DNA of 64,000 bases from Lucinisca nassula. Taxonomy: Eukaryota; Mollusca; Bivalvia; Lucinida; Lucinidae. Shown here in pieces: positions 1-11,197 of the stretch. Both the position numbers and the translations under genes were made by a program. The notes below the pieces were generated by a model. It saw only the letters and a program-made list of their open reading frames with translations. It did no database searches and was not told where the DNA came from. The DNA lies in assembly GCA_963580285.1 (NCBI GenBank), contig OY757011.1, forward strand, positions 158,878,981-158,942,980, read 5' to 3'. Position 1 is the stretch's first letter, and each line of letters opens with the position of its first letter.

Positions 1-42
1 AGCTCCAGATAAGGTGCTTTTTTTTCAGCAAAAAAGTAATGA

Positions 43-214
43 TATTTTTCTTATTTCTGCAGGAAAACATATGTTGTGGCTGCTCATAAGAAACACCTTG
101 GCAAGAGGCACTTCTTATGAGTACCCACAACATGTTTTCGTGCAGAAATAAGAAAACAAGGGGCTTCTTATGAGTACCCACAACATTTGTTTTCATGCCG
201 AAATAAGAAAAATA
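43..214. repeat. Foldback element, family 1 (CTTATTTCTGC hairpin)
   Basis: Two arms carrying CTTATTTCTGC and GCAGAAATAAG flank a hairpin made of ATGTTGTGG and CCACAACAT. The right arm is repeated once more at about 165-214. The same hairpin design recurs at least ten times in the window, so this is a dispersed structured repeat, most likely a non-autonomous MITE. No coding capacity is visible. Confidence 0.7.
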
Positions 215-271
215 ATATGTGGATACCACCTCTTATCTGTGGCTATATGTATAGGTAAAGGAAAAGTTTAC

Positions 272-511
272 CTGATACTGGTATCATAACTTCCACTGAG
301 GACTATCCCTTTCTCTTCAATGATGTGTACACAGCGGACAGACCCCGCATGACCAGTAATGATAGGTAACTCATCATCTTTACTCTCTCCCTTTGTCATC
401 CTCTTGTGTTCCCGACCCGTAACATTGTCAATAAATCTGACCTTCCGATCTTTGGACGCCACAGCTATCAACCGTCCTCCATCTGTGTGAACCACTCTGT
501 GAGGGTCAACC
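272..511 (-). CDS. FBXW10-like protein, WD-repeat exon
   Basis: Internal exon of a host gene on the minus strand. It is bounded by an acceptor (ending ccatag) at 512-513 and a donor (gtaaac) at 270-271. The peptide reads through VDPHRVVHTDGGRLIAVAS and then ITGHAGSVRCVH and GIVLSGSYDTSIR, which is a WD40 blade pattern (GH near the start, SGSYD near the end). It follows naturally from the exon at 1,569-1,804. WD40 blades form a propeller that binds the substrate of an SCF-type ubiquitin ligase. The match to the F-box/WD protein 10 family is from recognition of this segment, not from a search. More WD exons must lie beyond the left window edge. Confidence 0.7.
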
Positions 512-604
512 CTATGGTACATATACAGAAATATTTGAAACAACTCAAAATAGATAAACTCTAATTTATATTCAGTCAACCCTCTTTATACTGACATTCA
601 ATAT

Positions 605-798
605 TTGTCTGTTTTTGCTTAAATGCCCAGTCAACCCTATTTGGGTCATATAAAGCTGATTAGTTTACTTATCTACACTTTTCCTGGGCAGCCTTATACA
701 GAAGTGGTTAACCAGTGCAGTGTATTTTCTTTTGCCAGAAACTGACAACCAGCGGAAGTGAAAGAATTTTCATGATCAATCTTCATGAGTCATTGAAT
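605..798. repeat. SINE-like fragment (same family as 34,436-34,739)
   Basis: Shares the string of short matches AATGCCCAGTCAAC, CACTTTTCCTGGGCAG and TCATGATCAATCT in the same order with the fuller copy at 34.4-34.7 kb. The tRNA-like end is missing, so this is a truncated copy. Confidence 0.6.
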
Positions 799-802
799 TT
801 AA

Positions 803-1036
803 GGGGAATGGGAACACCTGGCAGATTTTTCCGCCATTTTTCAAAGGGAGACAACTTTCAGGACTTCCTGTTACCTTTTCTATAAGCCATGTCCAACAGT
901 AAAAGGGGTCTACTCTTAAAGGAAAGAATTTGCTCCTCAGGAGCAAATCCTTTCCTTTAAGAGTTGACCCCTATTGACATGGGAGACAAACATACTTTTG
1001 CAGGAGTTGCATCCACTGGAGGTGTTCCCATTCCCC
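803..1036. mobile_element. Foldback MITE flanked by TTAA
   Basis: A 234-bp segment with near-perfect 17-bp inverted ends (GGGGAATGGGAACACCT and its complement) is flanked on both sides by TTAA (799-802 and 1,037-1,040). TTAA target duplication is the hallmark of piggyBac-type elements. An inner hairpin (AGGGGTCTACTCTTAAAGGA and its complement) spans about 904-972. No ORF. The superfamily is inferred only from the TTAA. Confidence 0.6.
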
Positions 1037-1040
1037 TTAA

Positions 1041-1568
1041 TAACAAAGTTTAATTGTTATAATGACAATTTCAGTGGAGCAAACTCTAGGACAGATTAAC
1101 CCGTCAGGCACTAAGCATTGTGATTTAGAAGACAGCATATTCAATTCATATGAAATACCAAGTCTTAATTTCGCTGAAAAATATTATAAAATTAGGTTGC
1201 AGTAAGCTCGAAAATATTCTGCAGTGCATGAATGGTTAATGGATTATTCACACTTTTATACTCCAAGGGACTAATGCTGTAAATCATTTTTTCTTATAGT
1301 AATTAAGAAAAAAAGGCCCAATGCTGAATATTTCAATAATCTACACTCCTCCCAAATTTTCTGTCATTTGTGTTGCTAGATTTCAATTTTTACCATGGAT
1401 TCAGAAGCAGAACGGAAAATAGTATAGATCCTGATCAGCTGAATAAAAAGGGATATTGCGGGTTAAGCATGGTGAGGGTTAAATATTGCTGTTTTATCCA
1501 AGTTTATGCGCTCATTTCCATGTCAGAGCTGAACTTAATCAATCAGTCAAGGAAGACCCAAAACTTAC
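1041..1568. other. Intronic sequence, nothing recognised
   Basis: AT-rich sequence between two host exons. It holds no convincing ORF, repeat or RNA; the short plus-strand reading frame at 1,370-1,642 is chance. Confidence 0.5.
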
Positions 1569-1804
1569 TGATCACAGAGAACCATGACATTGTAAGGCCC
1601 ACAATAGACATTCCTCTCTTCCATAATGACCTTCCTGGTTGATATACCACTGTAGGCAGTCTCAAAGCTGACCTCACTCTTAAACTTGGTTTTGATAACA
1701 GCTTCATCGGTCTTGATCACATGACCAGTCTCAAAACTAACATTGGGAACAAGAACATCTATATCCTTGGCATAAACTGGGTTAGCACCCTGGGCAGCAG
1801 CTCC
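1569..1804 (-). CDS. FBXW10-like protein, linker exon before WD repeats
   Basis: Minus-strand exon of 236 bp with acceptor ttacag at 1,805-1,806 and donor gtaagt at 1,567-1,568. The peptide includes DIDVLVPNVSFETGHVIK, KSEVSFETAYSG and MEERNVYCGPYNVMVL. It is continuous in sense with the WD exon at 272-511. In F-box/WD proteins this region joins the F-box half to the propeller. Good splice sites on both sides and conserved-looking sequence support a real exon. The assignment to the FBXW10 family is moderately sure. Confidence 0.7.
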
Positions 1805-2221
1805 CTGTAAGTATAAAGTACCTGAGATAAGTAATTCATGAACAAAAAAAGAAAAACAGGATTCTGTGTCCATATGTGAGCTGAGACAAAATATATTAAC
1901 TGAAAATAATACATTATCTGGTGAATGGACTGACATGGAACTATCTGTATTAATACTCATACATACATATATTATTTCATCTCACTAATTAAAATGTTGT
2001 GTATTTTTTTTTTATCAAATCTTTTGACAGTTATAATACCATGACAGCGCAAAGCAATAAAAGAATTGCAGCAGGAAGCACATGTATATATATATACATT
2101 TGGCTTTTCTTGTAAAACCATAAGGGTTCAAAACTACAACTGCTGACATGACTAACTGAATGTTAACTGACTAACTGAACCAGAATATGCTTGGTATCTT
2201 TGCAAACAATGCAAATCCAGA
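1805..2221. other. Intronic sequence, nothing recognised
   Basis: AT-rich intron sequence with a short TATATA run near 2,084-2,098. No feature could be supported. Confidence 0.5.
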
Positions 2222-2466
2222 CCTGGCCCCAAGGTTATAAAACATTTCTCATGCTCAACTCAGCTGAGCATGAAATTTGTCATGCTCATAATTATTAAAG
2301 TGCAAACAATTCAGGCAATTTTCCCACTCAGATCAGCACAGAATGCCATTTATCCCGCTCATAAATTTTAAAATGCCAACATTTGTTGGCATTTTAAAAT
2401 TTACGAGCAGGATAAATTTCATGCTCAGGTGAGTTGAGCATGAAAAAAAAAATAACCTCGGGGCCA
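2222..2466. mobile_element. Foldback MITE with CTGGCCCC ends
   Basis: Ends CTGGCCCCAAGGTTAT and ATAACCTCGGGGCCAG are inverted copies with one mismatch. Inside are a 50-bp near-palindrome (CTCATAAATTTTAAAATGCC and complement, about 2,357-2,406) and shorter TCATGCTCA palindromes. No ORF. Confidence 0.6.
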
Positions 2467-2962
2467 GACGCAGAAGCCATCTGATTTGGATCATCATTGT
2501 TTGTTATGCAGCTGGTGAATTTAAAGGAATAAATTACATGAAGTAGTTTGATTGGTTGAAAGTCAAAAATGGATGTAGCAAAATTAATTTAACATAAACA
2601 AGTGTTAATGTAATAATGTCCATGTTATGCATGTCTCATTCTGATATGCATACTGATAGGTACTTTAACTTGAACTCATGAAAGCAATACCTATGCATTA
2701 CCCACTCAAAACCATCAAAGGTAACTACAATATCATAAATTCAAAGTAAAATATTCAACTCCACATTAAATAACACATAAAGACTAAAGTACAACAGAAG
2801 CAATTAACCTGTGATTTATTTCATTTTAAAAGAAAGTTTAATAAAAACCTATATAAGAATGAAATTAATATCACCCACCACTTATACCTAAGCACCATAA
2901 ACTACCGTTTAAAAAGAAAGAAAATGCTTCTGACTTCCTTAAAAGATTATTTGTTCAATATT

Positions 2963-3172
2963 TAACTCTTATCATGCTGTTCACGACAACCCCTATCTCT
3001 TTGGAAACAGTGTAGATCCAGATCAGATGGCTTCTGAAGAAGCCATCTGATCAGGATCTACACTGTTTGAAATTCAATTTATGAATTTGTAGGAATAAAT
3101 GACATCAAGTAATCTGATTGGTTCAAAGTCAGAAATGGGTGTGGTTAAACTGAATATTCAGCAAGAGAAGAT
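2963..3172. mobile_element. Foldback MITE, family 2 (AACCCTTATCCTGCTG type)
   Basis: Typical family 2 layout: degenerate AACCCTTATC end, ACGACAACCCCTAT, a hairpin built from GATCCAGATCAGATGGCTTC and its complement, then GTAATCTGATTGGTT and an end with AATATTCAGCAAGA. The family recurs about ten times in this window. Confidence 0.7.
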
Positions 3173-3762
3173 ATAAGATAAAAATTTGTAGAAAGCTGTG
3201 CTTTGTAACATTGGCATGCAGCAAAGGCACTCATCAGACTGTGCAGATGACAGTTAGTCTAATCAAAGGCAATGCTGTCTGCAGGAAGCCGGCTTTCCCA
3301 GTGCATGCAATAATGACTCCTGTCAAACTCTATTGACACACAAGGCGTTCCATGTCAGGACTGTTCTGAAAACACATATTCTCATGACGCAGCACATTAG
3401 AACCATTTTAAAATCAACTAGTGAAATTAGATAGAATCCGACTGAGGAACCAACAAAAATGATACAATAGTACAAGAGTACAACAAATCAATACAGTAAC
3501 AAAAATGAATGCAAAAAAGAATAATTAAATGCTTTAAAGACTTACAATAAAAGTGCATTATTACATAAAATAGCTGAACCTTAAACCATTCAAGCACTGC
3601 AGAAAATTCTAAGCAGATGACAAAGCATTTTTTTCTCAGCAAAAATAAGACTTGATATTTCATATAAATTGTCCGACCAACCCACAGACCATTCACATAT
3701 AAGCCTTCTAAACAAGAAAACAGAGATAATCTAAATGACTTAATGTTCTGCTTCAAGCAACA
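3173..3762. other. Intronic sequence, nothing recognised
   Basis: No supported gene or repeat. The minus-strand frame at 3,427-3,756 (109 codons) is low complexity, cysteine- and phenylalanine-rich, and matches no family I know, so it is not annotated. Confidence 0.4.
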
Positions 3763-3983
3763 TTAACCCATTTTGTACCAGAAAAGGGTACCCTGGCAAA
3801 CAATGCAGGCTCAGATCAGACGTCGCAGAATGGGGCGTCTGATCAGGGCCTCCACTGTTTGCTAAAAGTTCAGTCATTTTCCAAATAAATTTGGAATAAA
3901 ACACAACCTGACATCCCTAAAGTTTGAAATGGACTCCTGCTATGTATAAGGAGGAAGATTCCATTTGGTACAAAAAGGGTTAA
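3763..3983. mobile_element. Foldback MITE, family 3 (TTAACCCATTTTGTACCA type)
   Basis: Inverted ends TTAACCCATTTTGTACCA and TGGTACAAAAAGGGTTAA enclose a GC-rich hairpin with CAGATCAGACGC and GCGTCTGATCAG, followed by GTTTGC. The same arrangement occurs at about 6.6, 7.1, 62.8 and 63.3 kb. Confidence 0.7.
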
Positions 3984-4130
3984 GAACACCACATATATCA
4001 GTATTCTGCTGATGCTGCCAACTCTAGCAGCCCCTTAAGAATCAAGGAAAACCTGAAGCAGATGACGACCACTTTTTATCATTTTTTTTTCTAGGAAAGT
4101 AAAGCTTGACATATTATGTGAATCATCTAC

Positions 4131-4196
4131 ATAAGGCTTGACATTTCATGTGAATCATCTGCCCAGCAGATGATTCACATGAAATGTCAAGCCTTA
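4131..4196. repeat. Perfect hairpin, ~31-bp arms
   Basis: The arm ATAAGGCTTGACATTTCATG with its continuation GTGAATCATCTG is followed after a few bases by its exact complement. Related half-sequences occur near 35.26-35.29 kb (TGATTCACACAAAATGTCAA), so it is a remnant of a dispersed element. Confidence 0.6.
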
Positions 4197-4290
4197 TTTT
4201 CTCTGAAAAATTGGGGGAAAATCCTTTGCAAATGCCATCTGCTACAGCTGATTTAAATGGCCAAAGCAAAACTATTTTTTCTCAACTTAC

Positions 4291-5034
4291 AGGTTTTCTC
4301 CCATTATATGAAAATTGAACCTTCTTTGTATTTCCATCTGGCTCAATTTTTGGAAGGAACTGGTTAATCCTTGGCATATCTATCAACAGCTGATCAACTT
4401 CTCCATGTAACATTTCATCTAATACTTCCTCTTTCTCTTCTGTTTCTTCATCTTCTTCTTCTATAACTTCCAAATACCCAGCTTCTTTTTCACTTACATA
4501 CTTATTTTCTCCTTGTTCTTCACCATTACTTATATCTATTGCTTGTCCATTTTCTTCCACTTTCCTTACACTGCTCTCTTTTTCTTGTGATTTAATTCGG
4601 AATTCAATTGACTGTCTAGTAAAATTTTGATCCTGTTTCACAAAAGCTTCAAGACTCTCATTCAGTTTTCTATCTCTATCAGCAGAAAGTTTCCATTCAT
4701 GGTAAACAGGACGTTTTCTATGAGAATCAAGCACTTGATCATGTTCCCTGTGTGAGTCAGCAAAAAGTTTCCTATCCAGACTAGCAGACAGTTTCTTAGC
4801 ATGATCGACAGAGTGTTTTCTGTCTGGACCAGCAGATTTGGTAGTTTCTACAGCATGCTGTTGTACTACATGAAGAATCCTGCTGTTCACTTGCTGGTAT
4901 TTCATACACATCTGCAACTTGACCAACTTCAGCACTGATTCTGTGTCCCTGGAGTACTTCTGGGCAAGATCATACTTCTCCATCAAACTCACCCCTCCTG
5001 CTGGATATGTAGCTATCTTTGTTTCTTTTCTCAT
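4291..5034 (-). CDS. FBXW10-like protein, large acidic middle exon
   Basis: Minus-strand open frame of about 250 codons ending at a good donor (cct|gtaagt at 4,289-4,290). The N-terminal part (MEKYDLAQKYSRD, then LKLVKLQMCMKYQQVN) looks helical. The middle has loosely repeated DRK / DSHRK motifs, and there is a strongly acidic stretch (EVIEEEDEETEEKEEVLDE) near residue 200. The frame may start inside an exon: an acceptor could lie at any AG near 4,995-5,020, so the 5' boundary is uncertain. Position between the F-box exon (41.7-42.1 kb) and the WD exons on the same strand suggests it is the linker of the same gene. It could also be the first exon of a shorter transcript beginning at the ATG at 5,032-5,034. 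Confidence 0.5.
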
Positions 5035-5605
5035 CTTTTATGTTCTAGTCCCTTGTTTGAGTTTGTATAAAATCAGCTCCTATCCCAACCTACTTTCTGG
5101 TTTGAATTTAGCTGCTGCAGAAATAGTCAACAAGTGATGCTGTCCATATTTATGAAAATTTGAAAAGCAGGGCATGATCGTAGGCCCAAAATAAAACTAA
5201 AATCTGAATACTCTAAAGATCTAGAATACATCATTAAACTACTTGATTTCTTCATGCATATTCCTTTCTTTATTTAATAAAAGAAGACTAGACAAAATAT
5301 TAATATTGACAAACTTTTACAATGTTTATACACTTAACAGTGACCTATCATGTTAAGAGTGCTTCATGGAGACATGTGTTTATCTTAATAATCTGGGTAG
5401 TTATATTTCACTTTCTTTTCTTCATAAAATGCTTTTTGAATCTCTGTAAGAATCAAAGTAACTTTTACTGTTTATTCATTAATAACTCTAAATAAATAAA
5501 TCAATGACTAGGGTGTTTAACTATGTCCGAATAAAATTATATCAAGGTGGTTTTGATCACTTAGAAAGTCACATTGTTATCTTGTAATTAGCTGAGAACC
5601 CTTTG
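5035..5605. other. Intronic sequence, nothing recognised
   Basis: AT-rich intron sequence; no feature supported. Confidence 0.4.
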
Positions 5606-5943
5606 TGTGTGTGTGTGTGTGAATTCGGGTTTAACGTCGCTTTCAACAATTTTTCAGTCATATCACGACGGTGTCTGGTTGCGACAGGGAGCTCAATGCT
5701 CACGTTTATAGTGCTGCCTCACTGAAGTATCATGTCCCAGACACATTACATGATACCACACCCAGTCACATTATCCTGACACTGGATCGACTAGTCCTAG
5801 CTCTACCCCGTAAATGTGAGTGCCAAGCGAGGAGCAGCTTGTACCATTTTTAACGACTTTGGTATGTCGCGGCCCGGGATCACACCCGAGACCTCCCGTT
5901 CCCCGGAGCGGACACTCTACCAACTGAGCTATCGGGGCCGGTC
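5606..5943 (-). mobile_element. tRNA-derived SINE, family A, near full length
   Basis: Read on the minus strand, the head (about 5,865-5,943) looks like a tRNA: GATAGCTCAGTTGGTAGAG matches an A box and D arm, and GGGTGTGATCCC matches a B box. The body follows, and the tail ends in an AC/GT dinucleotide run at 5,606-5,622 next to GAATTCGGGTTTAACGTCGC. Other copies lie at 9.5 kb and 13.2 kb. The plus-strand frame of 60 codons here is not a gene. Confidence 0.8.
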
Positions 5944-6588
5944 TGAGAACCCTTTGATGTTTAAGTCTGAATGTATATAAATAAATATTTCACATTACAT
6001 CCATTACCTCCAAACAGTGACAAAGTTTTCACTTATCAACTTCAAAACAGCCCATTCACACACTAAGTAAGAGAAAAACTTGGGAGAGTTTATCTCTGAT
6101 TCTTACGAGAAAATATCCTTTCAAATTGATCAGTTATTTTATGTCCCAAGGTTGCCTTACGCCTGTCAATTTTCATTACATTTATCAATAATTTAGAAAT
6201 AATGAATTCAATTCGTACAAAACCTATATTTGCAATTGAAACTTCCTTACAATAAATGTATTTAAATTGAAGCTAAGTAAACAAATAGCTGTATAAAACA
6301 ATCAATTCCAAAAATAAATGCAAAATTAAATGAGTCATCTCATAAAAAAAGGGGGGTAATTATCAATCCAGTTGCCAACAGCTAAGGCTCAGTTAGGACT
6401 GTCCTACCTCAGCCTTAGATGTTGGGATACATGATAACTGGAAAAAAAATTAAGCTTTACATATTGAGAAAGTTTTGAGCTCGAAAAATGACAGCCCAGG
6501 CATATTCTCTGAATGAACACTAAAGTTAAAGCAGGTATAAACTAAGACTCATTTTTCTTGACAAGGTCTGAATTTTAAATTTGACAAT
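5944..6588. other. Intronic sequence with a small imperfect hairpin
   Basis: Mostly AT-rich sequence without genes. A weak hairpin (CAACAGCTAAGGCT with AGCCTTAGATGTTGG) lies at about 6,375-6,424. Confidence 0.4.
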
Positions 6589-6828
6589 TTAACCCTTTTT
6601 GTACCAAATGGAATCTTCCTCCTTATATATATCATGAATCCATTTCAAAATTTAGGGGAGTGTCTGTTTGTGTTTTCTTCAAGATTTATTTGGAAACTGG
6701 CGGAACGTTTGGCAAACAGTGCATGCCCTGATCAGATGCCGCATTCTGCGGCGTCTGCGGCGTCTGATCTGGGCCTGCAGTGTTTGCCAGGGTATCCGTT
6801 TTGGGGTTTCTGGTACTAAATGGGTTAA
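6589..6828. mobile_element. Foldback MITE, family 3
   Basis: Ends TTAACCCTTTTTGTACCAA and GGTACTAAATGGGTTAA. The inner hairpin contains GATGCCGCATTCTGCGGCGT, with an extra GCGGCGTC unit in the loop. The small ORFs on both strands are artefacts of this hairpin. Confidence 0.75.
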
Positions 6829-7124
6829 GGATTGAAACAAAGAATCAGATATCATGTATTGCTGAAGTCTCATAACAAAGAAAATAATACATGAGGTTAT
6901 TGTATGTTGAATTTAAATCTACCCGAGATTGTTTAATATTGGGCTGTTGAAGACATCTGTATTTAAAGCTCACAAAGTACAATAGATGCATACGAAGATA
7001 ACAATTTAATATGGTTTGATTAAAAAAAAATATTATTGTCTAGTGGGATTAAGTTTCCAACCCAGGGTACTTTAAATGGCCAATTATCCTGGGAATAACC
7101 AATTTGTAAGGTTATGACCCATCA

Positions 7125-7353
7125 TTAACCTTTTTTGTAGCAAATGGAATCTTCCACCTTGTAAAGAGCAGGAGTCCATTTCAAAATTTTGGGGGTGTCA
7201 GATTGTGTTTTCTTCAAAAACTGTTTAGAAACTGGCTGAAAATTTTGCAAACAGTGTAGGCCCTGATCAGACGCCGTGTTCTGAGGTGTCTGATCTGGGC
7301 ATGGACTGTTTGCCAACTACCCGTTTTGGGGTTTCCAGTACTAAATGGGTTAA
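7125..7353. mobile_element. Foldback MITE, family 3
   Basis: Same design as the copy at 6.6 kb (TTAACC end, GGAATCTTCCACCTTGTA, GCAAACAGTGTAGGCCCTGA hairpin, CTAAATGGGTTAA end), more diverged. Confidence 0.7.
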
Positions 7354-7399
7354 ACTTTCTTTTATATTCCACAAACACATCAGGTTCACAGTCTGTGTA

Positions 7400-7609
7400 A
7401 TGAACCCCCTCTAAACCCCACTTTTTACAGAAAAAGTGGGGTTTACAGAGGGATCCATTATTTTCCTTATTTGCTCCTAAACATAGGTTGTGCGTACTCA
7501 ATAGAACAGCCTCGATGAGGTGGTTCTAATGAGCACCCACAACCTATTTTTTGAATATAAATAAGAGGCACCCACGACCTATTTTTTTAATATAAATAAG
7601 AAAAATATC
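7400..7609. mobile_element. Foldback MITE, family 1
   Basis: Contains the CCCCACTTTTT / AAAAAGTGGGGTTTA inverted pair followed by the ACATAGGTTGTG hairpin and its complement CACAACCTAT. The right arm is duplicated at about 7,563-7,609. Confidence 0.65.
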
Positions 7610-7647
7610 ACAAATTTTCATCAGAAATGTAACCATTTTTGAGATTG

Positions 7648-7947
7648 GCCCCCGCCCATAAGGGCTTGAAGAAATATATGGGCTGCAAGATGCTTCCACG
7701 CAGAGCTGAATCCGGCCCGCACACTAGTACTGGTAAACCGCTTAGAGGATCTAAGCCTGTCCAGGAACCGCGGTGCAAGGCGGACCGTCCATGCTAATAA
7801 ACCCTATTGGTTTCATTGGGCGACAGGGCTTGAGATGTCATTTCATCTCAATGTCGAGTAAAAGTCCCACAAAATTGGAAGCAACGTCTCCAAAATGACC
7901 TTTACAGTGTTGACGGGGACGTTAAACCTCAAATCAAATCAACCAAC
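7648..7947. mobile_element. SINE-like repeat, family B
   Basis: A 300-bp unit marked by GGGCTTGAAGAAATATATGG, CCGCTTAGAGGATCTAAGCC, CCCTATTGGTTTCATTGGGC and an end GTTAAACCTCAAATCAAA. Copies with the same order occur at about 11.2, 38.9, 39.3 (inverted), 47.8 and 63.7 kb. I see no clear tRNA head, so the class is uncertain. Confidence 0.75.
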
Positions 7948-8233
7948 CATTTTTGAGATATGAAAGAATGCACTGTGCTGCACGGGTGTGTTATCATAAT
8001 TATGTAAAACATATTTCAGGCATGTTTTTACTTGCATGCACCAAGTTTTAAGAACAGCTTTCATACACATGCTCTGAAAAGGGCACAATACCATAATGAT
8101 CCTAAGTATCGGGACAGATACTGGCCTAAGCAAGCAGTGTAGACCCAGATTAGGGGCTGCTTCTCAATGAGAGTAGGCAGCATCAGCAGAATACTGATAT
8201 ATGTGCTGTTCTTAATGTTGCTTGAAACAGACC

Positions 8234-8440
8234 TTTAACCCTTGTCCTGCTGAGCCCGGATATGCCTTATTTTCCAAACAATGAAGATCCAGATCAGATG
8301 GCTTCTGACAAAGCCATCTGATCAGGATCTACATTGTTTGCCATTCAGATTGTGAATTTGTTGCAATAATTTGCATAAAATAATCTGATTGGTTGATAAT
8401 CGGTAGTGGGTGTGGCATATATGAATATTCAGCAGGACGA
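8234..8440. mobile_element. Foldback MITE, family 2
   Basis: Ends TTAACCCTTGTCCTGCTGA and AATATTCAGCAGGACGA surround the GATCCAGATCAGATGGCTTC hairpin and the AATCTGATTGGTTGATAATC module. Confidence 0.8.
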
Positions 8441-9440
8441 CATTGTCCACATCCTCTACAGTGCTTGAACTTCACCACAGTACAGGTGCTGGCTGGTATG
8501 AATCCTCTATAGTGCAATCTCAGCATCCTCTTTAAGAGTTGACTTCACCGCAGGTGCTGGGTGGTATAAATCTTCTACAATGCTCAGTCAGCATACTCTA
8601 TAATGCTTTAGTCAGCATCCTCTTTAATGCTTCACTACAATTGACTTCACCACAGGTGCTGGGTGGTATAAATCTTCTACAATGCTCAGTCAGCATACTC
8701 TATAATGCTTTAGTCAGCATCCTCTTTAATGTTTCACTACAATTGACTTCACCACAGGTGCTGGGTGGTATGAATCTTCTACAATGCATTCTCAGCATCC
8801 TGTAAATGGTTGAACTTCACCACACATGCTGGCTGGTAACTGAAATGTCTATAATACTTGAACTTCACTACAGGTGCTAGCTGCTATGAATCCTCTATAA
8901 TGCTTGGTAAGCATCTTCTGTTATGTTTGAGCTTTATCACAGGTGCTGGCTGGTATGACTCCTCTATAATGCTAAGTTAACATCCTTTATAATGTTTGAA
9001 CTTCACTACAGATGCTTGCTGGTAGAAATCACCATAATGTTTGGCCAGCATCCTCTATAACACTTGAACTTCACCACAAGTGCTAGCTGATATGACTCCT
9101 CTATAATGCTTTATTAGCATCCTCATAAATGTTTGAACTTCACTACATGTGCTTGCTGGTATGAATCTGCTATAATACTTACGTAAGTGTATTATACTAC
9201 ACTATAGGTGCTGGCTTGAAAGAAACCTCTATAATGGCAAAGACAAGCCTATACAAATACATTGTACATGTATATAGAGCATCCACTATAATGCTTAAAC
9301 ACTGCACCCCATGTGCTGGCTGATATGAATCCTCTATAATGAAAAGTCAGCATCCTCTATAATGCTTGAACTTCACTTCAGGTACCAGTTGGTATGAATC
9401 CTCTTTAATGCTTGGTCAGCATCCACTATAATGCTTGGTC
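8441..9440. repeat. Degenerate tandem repeat with a 102-bp near-perfect core
   Basis: The motif family TCCTCTATAATGCTT / CAGGTGCTGGCTGGTATGA recurs across about 1 kb. Between 8,539 and ~8,800 three units start at 8,539, 8,641 and 8,743, i.e. an exact period of 102 bp. Because 102 is divisible by three, this creates a spurious repetitive 88-codon frame at 8,539-8,805. Confidence 0.85.
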
Positions 9441-9532
9441 AGCGTCCACTGTTTTGCATTACATTTGTATAACACATCCTTGTGATACAGTGCATTCTTT
9501 TCTATCTCCAAAACTGATGTTTTTCTGATGAA

Positions 9533-9650
9533 TTGTGTGTGTGAATTCGGGTTTAACGTCGCTTTCAACAATTTTTCAGTCATATCACGACGGTGTCTGG
9601 TTGCGACAGGGAGCTCAATGCTCACTTTTATAGTGCTGCCTCGACAGGAG
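9533..9650 (-). mobile_element. SINE family A, tail fragment
   Basis: Matches the tail half of the copy at 5.6 kb (GAATTCGGGTTTAACGTCGC, CATATCACGACGGTGTCTGG) and stops near GTGCTGCCTCGACAGG. The tRNA head is absent. Confidence 0.75.
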
Positions 9651-11197
9651 CTCAATGCAGACATGTTAAGTCTCCCGAAAATCGCGGGAGACTCCCGAAA
9701 AAATAGTTTTTCTCACGCCTCACGAAATTCAGGATAAAACTCCCGGAAAAATGAAAATACCGTTTTGGGGCAAATTTTTGAAAAGCTGCGCTTGTATTTT
9801 CGTGTGCGCAAACCAGCGGAAAAATCTGAGTTAATCCGTGATAATAATAATAATGATAATAATGAATGCACTGCCCAGTATTATTGGGGATTAAAACACG
9901 GTTCCACACCTGCAGATGGGCGTTAACAAATGAAAACAACCGTTTCTTGAAGTGATTGCAAAAATGAAAGTAAATCATAACGGTTAATTTCCTTCAACCA
10001 ACGGACCATGTTAGTTAACCGAATCGTGTTATAAACGCCAACCTTATTTGTCACGGAACAGTCTATTCTATAATTACACTGTATACACAAGCCTCCGGTG
10101 CAACAACCTTCTGCGTGACAAGGTGTGAAAATAAGATTAAGTTATGGCTCTAATTTGCATTTATCCCCCAGTCATAAAATTTAATCCTCAATCAGTGTGA
10201 AAATGATGTAATTGCTCCTAAGATGTTTAGCTACATCTAACGGTAAATATATGCATTACAAAAACAGACTTTTCTACTGTCTCGTGCATGGTTATGTTTT
10301 GGCGCCAAAATAGCAGATACTTGGCGGGAAAAGTCGAATGTGTGTGTAAACACATCTGTATGCTGTTGTTGGTGATTGACACGAAGCTTCCCGGGATAAG
10401 TCGGGAATTGTGGAAAACACCGTTAGCTATCGAGAAAATATTATTTTACCGGTTGCAAACATTTACGCCCCATTAAAATAAAACAATTAAACATTAAACA
10501 CGTTAGGGGTTGCTGGGGTGGAACGGCGTCATTTTCCGATCGCGTGCAGAAAAAACGGTAGCTGCTGTTTGTGGACGGTGGATTTCATGGCGATTTTGGT
10601 GGTGGAGATCATTGATGTTCGCCTTGAACTTGCTTGTTGAGCGGGTGTGAAAGTTTTGGATGGAGGGGTCCTCGTCTTGTGGCTGGATCATTAAATTATA
10701 AACTAATCTGCATTCTTTATTCTCTTTTCTCGCTAACCTGACACATTTGATCTTTTGAGTATATCGGCTGCAGCTTGTGTTAATCATGCGTGTAAGTTTA
10801 TATAACTATCAGTAACTTTAATTGCTAATTGAACTGTCTGCAATTAGTTTGAACTTGAAAAAGTACCGTTATTTACCGTGACAACTACAGTATTATCTAC
10901 CGTATTTTCGCACTTAAAAGTCGGAGGGGAATAAAGTTGTTGTGCTTGAAACTTGAACGAAACCTTTGTTATTATAGAATAATCGGGTATATTGTTTTCG
11001 TGTCAGAGTCGAGTGTCTGTCAGTCTGTGGTCTGTATGTATGTGTACCTACGTCCGTCACGTTTCTATGGAATCGATCTCCTCTGAAACCGGTTAAGGTA
11101 CACTTTTCAAACTTTGCCTCTGGATAGTACATGGGATGTAGATGGCACTAGGCTACTTTTGGCCGGACCTTGACCTCAACATGACCCCAAGGTCCAT
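9651..11197. other. Unassigned sequence, slightly GC-richer
   Basis: About 1.5 kb with no gene I recognise. It holds a short (ATA)n run at about 9,841-9,865 and a CCCGAAAA / TTTTCGGGAG-like palindrome at 9,672-9,700. Frames of 62-108 codons here show no family resemblance. It may be an old transposon interior. Confidence 0.4.

Noticed and set aside
5865..5943. Functional tRNA gene
   Set aside because: A and B boxes are present, but the segment is the head of a repeated SINE with a body and tail, found in several copies.
6589..7353. CRISPR-like spaced palindromes
   Set aside because: The palindromes belong to independent foldback MITEs with their own inverted ends; no regular spacers.
8539..8805. 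88-codon repetitive reading frame
   Set aside because: It exists only because the tandem unit is 102 bp, a multiple of three; composition and repetition do not look like a protein.
10503..10787. 94-codon minus-strand frame
   Set aside because: No domain or repeat pattern; not distinguishable from chance in this slightly GC-richer stretch.
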